A stretch of DNA of 64,000 nucleotides from Fusibacter paucivorans. Lineage in GTDB: Bacteria; Bacillota; Clostridia; Peptostreptococcales; Acidaminobacteraceae. The notes below the pieces were generated by a model. It made no database searches. It was not told where the DNA came from and worked only from the letters and a program-made list of their open reading frames with translations. The DNA lies in contig NZ_JAHBCL010000006.1 of NCBI RefSeq assembly GCF_018390735.1, positions 62,001 to 126,000 of the forward strand, in the 5' to 3' direction. Below, one piece after another: positions 62,560-64,000 of the stretch. Each line of letters opens with the position of its first letter. The first letter of the stretch is position 1. The position numbers were made by a program, and so were the translations under genes.

Positions 62560-63678
62560 TTACATGGCGTTAAGCGCTTCTTGATACATGTTCATAATAT
62601 CTTCTTTAGCTGGCTTAACCAGACAATTCAATACATTGGATGTCTTTAATACTTTTTGTGTATAATGCTCAATTTCATCTTCACTTAAATGGACACCTTC
62701 GCCAATCATCGGCAAGATCAATTTATCCATTGATTCAATACTGTCATATCCCATAACGCTTACAATCTTATCCGCTAAATCTGAATCCTGCTTCGATACC
62801 AGTTTTAAATAACTGCCCATGAGCAAGCCATTTGCTTTGCCGTGATCAATACCTTTGGAATACGTCAGTGCATAACCCATTGCATGCACCACTGTCGTCC
62901 CCGTTTGCGCAATGACGATGCCCGCCATAAAAGATGCGTAAAGCAGCTTGTCACGCATTTCTGACGTCATTTTGACATCATCACCCATCCCCGCAATTGC
63001 TTTCAGCGTTTCCATAATGGATCGAATACTCTCCATTGCAAGGGCATCTGAGATAAAAGAACGTCGTACAGAAAGCATTCCTTCAACTGCATGCGACAGT
63101 GCATCAACCGCTGTGTTCACAAGGGTTGTATAAGAAAGCGCTTCCATGTATTTGGAATCCAAAAATGCAATGGCCGGGAAAATATAATTGGATGCGATCC
63201 CCGTCTTCGTCTGCATGGCATCATTGGTTAAAATCGAGTATTGTGTCACTTCCGACCCCGTTCCGGCTGTGGTTGGTACGGCCACAATCGGCAGAACTTT
63301 GTTTTCATACTTGCCGCTGAACAATGCAGAAGGCTCAATATCCTGTGCTGCCAACAGTGCAATGGCCTTGCCTGCATCCATTGGCGAACCACCGCCAATG
63401 GCGATGATAAAATCCACATCATTCGCTTTCGCAAGCGCCGCACCTTCATAAGCACACGCCACTGTCGGATTGCTCATGACTTTATCGTAAACGAGATAGG
63501 TGATGCCAACGGCTTCAAGTGCTGACATAATGTCCTTTGCAGAGCCATTTAATTTCGCTGACCGCGCACCTGTTACCAGCATGGCCCGTTTACCTAGCGT
63601 TTTGAACACATCACTGTGATTTAAAATACAATCCTCGCCAATAATCGCGCGGGTTGGCATATAATATTGATAATTCAT
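62560..63678 (-). CDS. Iron-containing alcohol dehydrogenase, probable 3-hydroxypropionate dehydrogenase
   Basis: The 372-aa protein is a group III Fe-ADH with NAD motif GGGSPMDAGKA and metal ligands in VDALSHAVEG and VVHAMGYALTYSKGIDHG. The family reduces aldehydes to alcohols with NAD(P)H. It lies between an aminotransferase and dihydropyrimidinase; beta-alanine transamination gives malonate semialdehyde, and reduction of that gives 3-hydroxypropionate, the likely excreted product. The substrate is inferred from context only. GGGGG precedes the ATG. Confidence 0.85.
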   Translation of the reverse strand: MNYQYYMPTRAIIGEDCILNHSDVFKTLGKRAMLVTGARSAKLNGSAKDIMSALEAVGITYLVYDKVMSNPTVACAYEGAALAKANDVDFIIAIGGGSPMDAGKAIALLAAQDIEPSALFSGKYENKVLPIVAVPTTAGTGSEVTQYSILTNDAMQTKTGIASNYIFPAIAFLDSKYMEALSYTTLVNTAVDALSHAVEGMLSVRRSFISDALAMESIRSIMETLKAIAGMGDDVKMTSEMRDKLLYASFMAGIVIAQTGTTVVHAMGYALTYSKGIDHGKANGLLMGSYLKLVSKQDSDLADKIVSVMGYDSIESMDKLILPMIGEGVHLSEDEIEHYTQKVLKTSNVLNCLVKPAKEDIMNMYQEALNAM

Positions 63679-63686
63679 AAAACCCC

Positions 63687-64000
63687 CTATAGCATTGTTT
63701 CATCTACAATTGTCAGTACGTCATCCATAATCGCCATTGCTTCTTTAAGTTCTGCTTCATTAATAATCAGCGGCGGTGCAACGATGATACAGTTTTCATG
63801 TGTATACGTTGAAAAACCGCGTTCGCTGAGCATGCCGTTAATCTTTGGCATCAACTTATCCGGATCACCGTCATATGGCACAAGTGCTTCTTTCGTCGCC
63901 TTGTCTTTTACGAGTTCAACAGCTGAGAAGAGGCCAATGTAACGAACATCGCCAACACAGGCATGTTTTGACTTTAAAGTTTCCAGTAAATCTCCAAGTA
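63687..64000 (-). CDS. Class III aminotransferase, C-terminal part (cut by the window edge)
   Basis: The last 104 codons are visible on the minus strand, running in from the right edge and ending at 63687. The sequence GDVRYIGLFSAVELVKDKATKEALVPYD and the C-terminal NCIIVAPPLIINEAELKEAM are typical of the C-terminal domain of omega-amino acid:pyruvate or beta-alanine aminotransferases. The PLP-binding Lys is outside the window. It is the gene before the Fe-ADH (8-bp gap), so it is the likely beta-alanine aminotransferase of this operon. Other omega-amino acids are possible. The track ORF starts at an internal Met only. Confidence 0.82.
   Translation of the reverse strand, partial: LGDLLETLKSKHACVGDVRYIGLFSAVELVKDKATKEALVPYDGDPDKLMPKINGMLSERGFSTYTHENCIIVAPPLIINEAELKEAMAIMDDVLTIVDETML

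Overview
The window looks like chromosomal DNA of a strictly anaerobic, low-to-moderate GC member of the Firmicutes, most likely class Clostridia. The grounds are: strong AGGAGG ribosome binding sites, frequent TTG and GTG starts, oxygen-labile iron-sulfur enzymes (indolepyruvate oxidoreductase, NfnAB, a [4Fe-4S]-type IlvD), a clostridial-type nif operon (nifH-I1-I2-D-K, with an insertion in NifD and a short NifK N-terminus), LytTR/DUF3021/ABC cassettes and SLH surface proteins. The genus cannot be named from sequence alone. I found no rRNA, tRNA, CRISPR array, insertion sequence or prophage. 56 protein genes are called, two of them cut by the window edges.

Layout. 1-3.3 kb: a sigma-54 regulated sugar-acid locus (UxaA-like SAF protein, KDG permease, PrpR_N-type activator) with a near-perfect -24/-12 promoter. 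3.5-6.5 kb: a diguanylate cyclase, then a MerR regulator divergent from a B3/B4-domain gene whose promoter has the 19-bp spacer and dyad typical of MerR control. 6.6-10.1 kb: a DUF4956 membrane protein and VTC-type polyphosphate polymerase divergent from an OmpR-type two-component system. 10.2-19.1 kb: PHP phosphoesterase, IclR regulator, iorAB with a YczE-like membrane protein, a P1 family aminopeptidase, a possible 49-aa protein and nfnAB. 19.3-25.6 kb: two divergent ABC export modules, one headed by an ECF sigma factor and one by a LytTR regulator.

25.8-31.5 kb: a [2Fe-2S] ferredoxin and nifHI1I2DK. The roughly 300-nt nifH leader contains a strong intrinsic terminator and a competing antiterminator pairing, which suggests transcription attenuation. 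31.7-39.4 kb: rarD, then a complete PTS-dependent dihydroxyacetone kinase operon (dhaL-dhaM-ptsH-ptsI-dhaK) with a sigma-54 promoter and an adjacent sigma-54 activator that carries an N-terminal HPr-like domain. 39.6-47.3 kb: beta-carbonic anhydrase, a DUF302 protein, a dCACHE-like diguanylate cyclase, a BASS transporter, a cupin/PocR/AraC regulator and ilvD. 47.4-55.3 kb: a 2146-aa secreted protein with about four C-terminal Ig-like repeats, paired with an SLH protein.

55.9-64 kb: a reductive pyrimidine degradation operon. It holds an ABC importer of the NMT1/SsuA type, a PreA-like dihydropyrimidine dehydrogenase with an extra N-terminal Fe-S segment, dihydropyrimidinase, an iron alcohol dehydrogenase and a class III aminotransferase. 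The last two suggest that beta-alanine is carried on to malonate semialdehyde and 3-hydroxypropionate. Nitrogen supply (nif, pyrimidine catabolism), electron balancing (nfnAB, iorAB, ferredoxin) and PTS/sigma-54 control of sugar and triose use are the main themes.
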